Shown here one piece after another: positions 63,301 through 64,000 of a DNA stretch of 64,000 nt. Where the stretch lies: assembly GCF_047663525.1 (NCBI RefSeq), contig NC_092593.1, forward strand, positions 29,662,501-29,726,500, given 5' to 3'. Numbering within the stretch: position 1 is the stretch's first letter; each line of letters starts with the position of its first letter. This stretch comes from Anas platyrhynchos (lineage: Eukaryota > Chordata > Aves > Anseriformes > Anatidae). Both the position numbers and the translations under genes were made by a program. The notes under the pieces are model-generated. The model was not told the DNA's origin. It saw only the letters and a list, made by a program, of their open reading frames with translations, and made no database searches.

Positions 63301-64000
63301 ACCTGTAAGTGAAATAAACTGATTCCCTTTTTAACCACCTAAAGTTTACACAAAACAAATACAGGTAAAGGAAGGCTATGTAAAAGAATCTTGAGAATTA
63401 CTGGGTCAGTTTCCGTAGTAAAAACCGTTCTCAGAACTTCAGAAACAATGTAAGTTTATTCCAAGCATCATCTGGGAAGACAATATTGAATATTTCTGAA
63501 GAACAGGGCACTAAACTATGGGGAGTTATCCTTGGTGTCTGAACCTCTGAGGACTGTTACGGAACTGGTGGAGTTTTCAAACACTGTAGTTTTGCCCCCA
63601 AAACCCACCTGCAGACTTCAGTGTGCTGCTGCTCTGCTTCATAATCTGAACCACTGAAGTTGTTTCAGTCCGGTCCTAGGGGTAAACAAGGTTTAAAAAT
63701 ACATACTCCACTGAGAACTGAAGTTAATGCCTATGGGTTGGTGTCTCTACACTCCCCTCTCCTGGCTGTCCACTTCATCAACACTTAGAACACTGCTCTG
63801 TTCTGAGGTACCAACCCCTAGATCATAGTAAATCGGGGTGAACCAGATTCAAAAACTATGGGTAACAAAACAAACCCATTTTTCCATAGACAAGCAGGAT
63901 AACAACGAAGCTGTGATTTGGGTTCACAGTCCTCTATTTTTTCCAGTTCAGCAGTACACAGATTTTTGTCTGGCGCTCAGACAAAGCTTTGAAGCTCAAA
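60205..64000 (+). CDS. AGR1: Anterior gradient (AGR) family gene, Ag1-like, 3' end beyond window
   Basis: AGR proteins are small ER/secreted thioredoxin-fold proteins; AGR2 helps mucin folding, and amphibian Ag1 acts in cement gland and appendage regeneration. Six confident coding exons plus one partial exon join in phase. Residues 1-21 form a signal peptide ([20 protein letters not shown]). Residues 22-42 are a charged linker. Then come [32 protein letters not shown], the CPYS active-site-like motif at 81-84 (same position as human AGR2 CPHS), [32 protein letters not shown] and [10 protein letters not shown]. The family is certain. [20 protein letters not shown] and [11 protein letters not shown] favour Ag1 over AGR2/AGR3 from memory; a phylogeny would settle it. 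The family's C-terminal KTEL-type retention motif is not seen before the window ends. Overall length is close to the 175 residues of AGR2. Confidence 0.9.
60344..61247 (+). other. AGR1: AGR gene intron after first coding exon
   Basis: 904 bp. It contains an open frame of 155 codons (60,793-61,260) that overlaps the next exon in a different frame and shows no motif, so it is taken as chance. No mobile element was recognised. The other AGR introns (61,312-61,646; 61,700-62,023; 62,101-62,597; 62,662-63,220; 63,305-63,946) are short and hold only small T-runs. Confidence 0.75.
61248..61311 (+). CDS. AGR1: AGR gene exon, [15 protein letters not shown]
   Basis: 64 bp, acceptor tttcaacag, donor AG|gtaatc. 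Encodes [20 protein letters not shown] and H. Family-defining N-terminal helix of the thioredoxin fold; human AGR2 has GWGDQLIWTQTYEEALYKSK. Confidence 0.95.
61647..61699 (+). CDS. AGR1: AGR gene exon with CPYS motif
   Basis: 53 bp, acceptor gtttcag, donor G|gtgagc. Encodes [17 protein letters not shown]. The CxxS-type motif CPYS (residues 81-84) keeps only the first cysteine, as in all AGR proteins, which suits mixed-disulfide formation rather than full oxidoreductase cycling. Confidence 0.96.
62024..62100 (+). CDS. AGR1: AGR gene exon, [17 protein letters not shown]
   Basis: 77 bp, acceptor tttttaag, donor GTG|gtaagc. Encodes [20 protein letters not shown] and then IMLNLV. The EDFIMLNLV wording is the Ag1-like version of the strand that reads EQFVLLNLV in AGR2. 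Confidence 0.95.
62598..62661 (+). CDS. AGR1: AGR gene exon, [11 protein letters not shown]
   Basis: 64 bp, acceptor tctgacag, donor G|gtgagt. Encodes [20 protein letters not shown] and V, including the conserved cis-proline region YVPRI typical of the fold. Confidence 0.95.
63221..63304 (+). CDS. AGR1: AGR gene exon, [19 protein letters not shown]
   Basis: 84 bp, acceptor ctctcaag, donor T|gtaagt. Encodes [20 protein letters not shown] and then YEPEDIST. Very close to AGR2 ([20 protein letters not shown]). Reading past the donor gives a stop within three codons. Confidence 0.95.
63947..64000 (+). CDS. AGR1: AGR gene candidate last exon (partial, uncertain)
   Basis: A strong acceptor (cctctattttttccag) at 63,931-63,946 allows an in-phase open frame [18 protein letters not shown] to the window edge. 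Its length fits the AGR C-terminus, but it lacks the NMKKAL..KTEL-like ending. An alternative acceptor at 63,980 (ggcgctcag) also keeps the phase and gives YKALKLK, which resembles the family's KALKLLKTEL but would delete about six residues. The true exon may also lie past 64,000. Confidence 0.35.

Noticed and set aside
1-64000. CRISPR arrays, bacterial operons, phage or defence systems, tRNA or rRNA genes
   Set aside because: None seen. The sequence is vertebrate throughout, with split genes and avian retroelements; the direct repeats found are a minisatellite and A-rich repeats without unique spacers.

Overview
This 64 kb window is vertebrate genomic DNA, almost certainly from a bird. Genes are split by consensus GT-AG introns, the repeats are avian CR1 LINE copies plus an avian-type ERV solo LTR, and a CpG-rich promoter drives a long multi-exon gene. 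There are no operons, CRISPR arrays or bacterial genes. Most open frames in the window are chance or repeat-derived.

Layout: (1) 1-5,300 is the 3' flank of the first gene, with one decayed CR1 copy at about 1.75-2.2 kb and no recognised exon. (2) 5,387-51,273 on the minus strand is a complete TRAF3IP1 gene (IFT54/MIP-T3). Fifteen coding exons join without a phase conflict into a predicted 671-residue intraflagellar-transport protein: an N-terminal CH-like domain, a very charged middle, and a C-terminal coiled coil. Its introns hold a nearly full CR1 element with a 932-codon uninterrupted endonuclease/reverse transcriptase frame (intron 3), a 491 bp solo LTR with 5 bp target duplications (intron 6), and a seven-unit minisatellite of about 95 bp (intron 1). 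(3) 51.06-51.45 kb is the CpG-rich TRAF3IP1 promoter, with several X-box (RFX-like) motifs, as expected for a cilium gene. (4) 51.47-52.83 kb is 1.36 kb of almost pure A-tract/GC repeat with a higher-order period. (5) 52.85-59.4 kb is intergenic, with CR1 3' fragments at 52.86-53.31 and 53.80-53.88 kb. (6) 60.2 kb to the window end on the plus strand holds an anterior-gradient (AGR) family gene: a signal peptide, a thioredoxin-like fold with a CPYS motif at residues 81-84, and a last exon that is ambiguous or cut by the window edge.

The most notable item is the AGR gene. Its diagnostic residues look more like amphibian Ag1 (cement-gland/regeneration AGR) than amniote AGR2 or AGR3, and as I recall Ag1 has been reported missing from amniotes. 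It lies beside TRAF3IP1, in the interval where human synteny would lead toward PER2. TRAF3IP1 (cilium assembly) and the AGR gene (ER/secretory) are divergently transcribed neighbours about 9 kb apart, with no obvious functional link.
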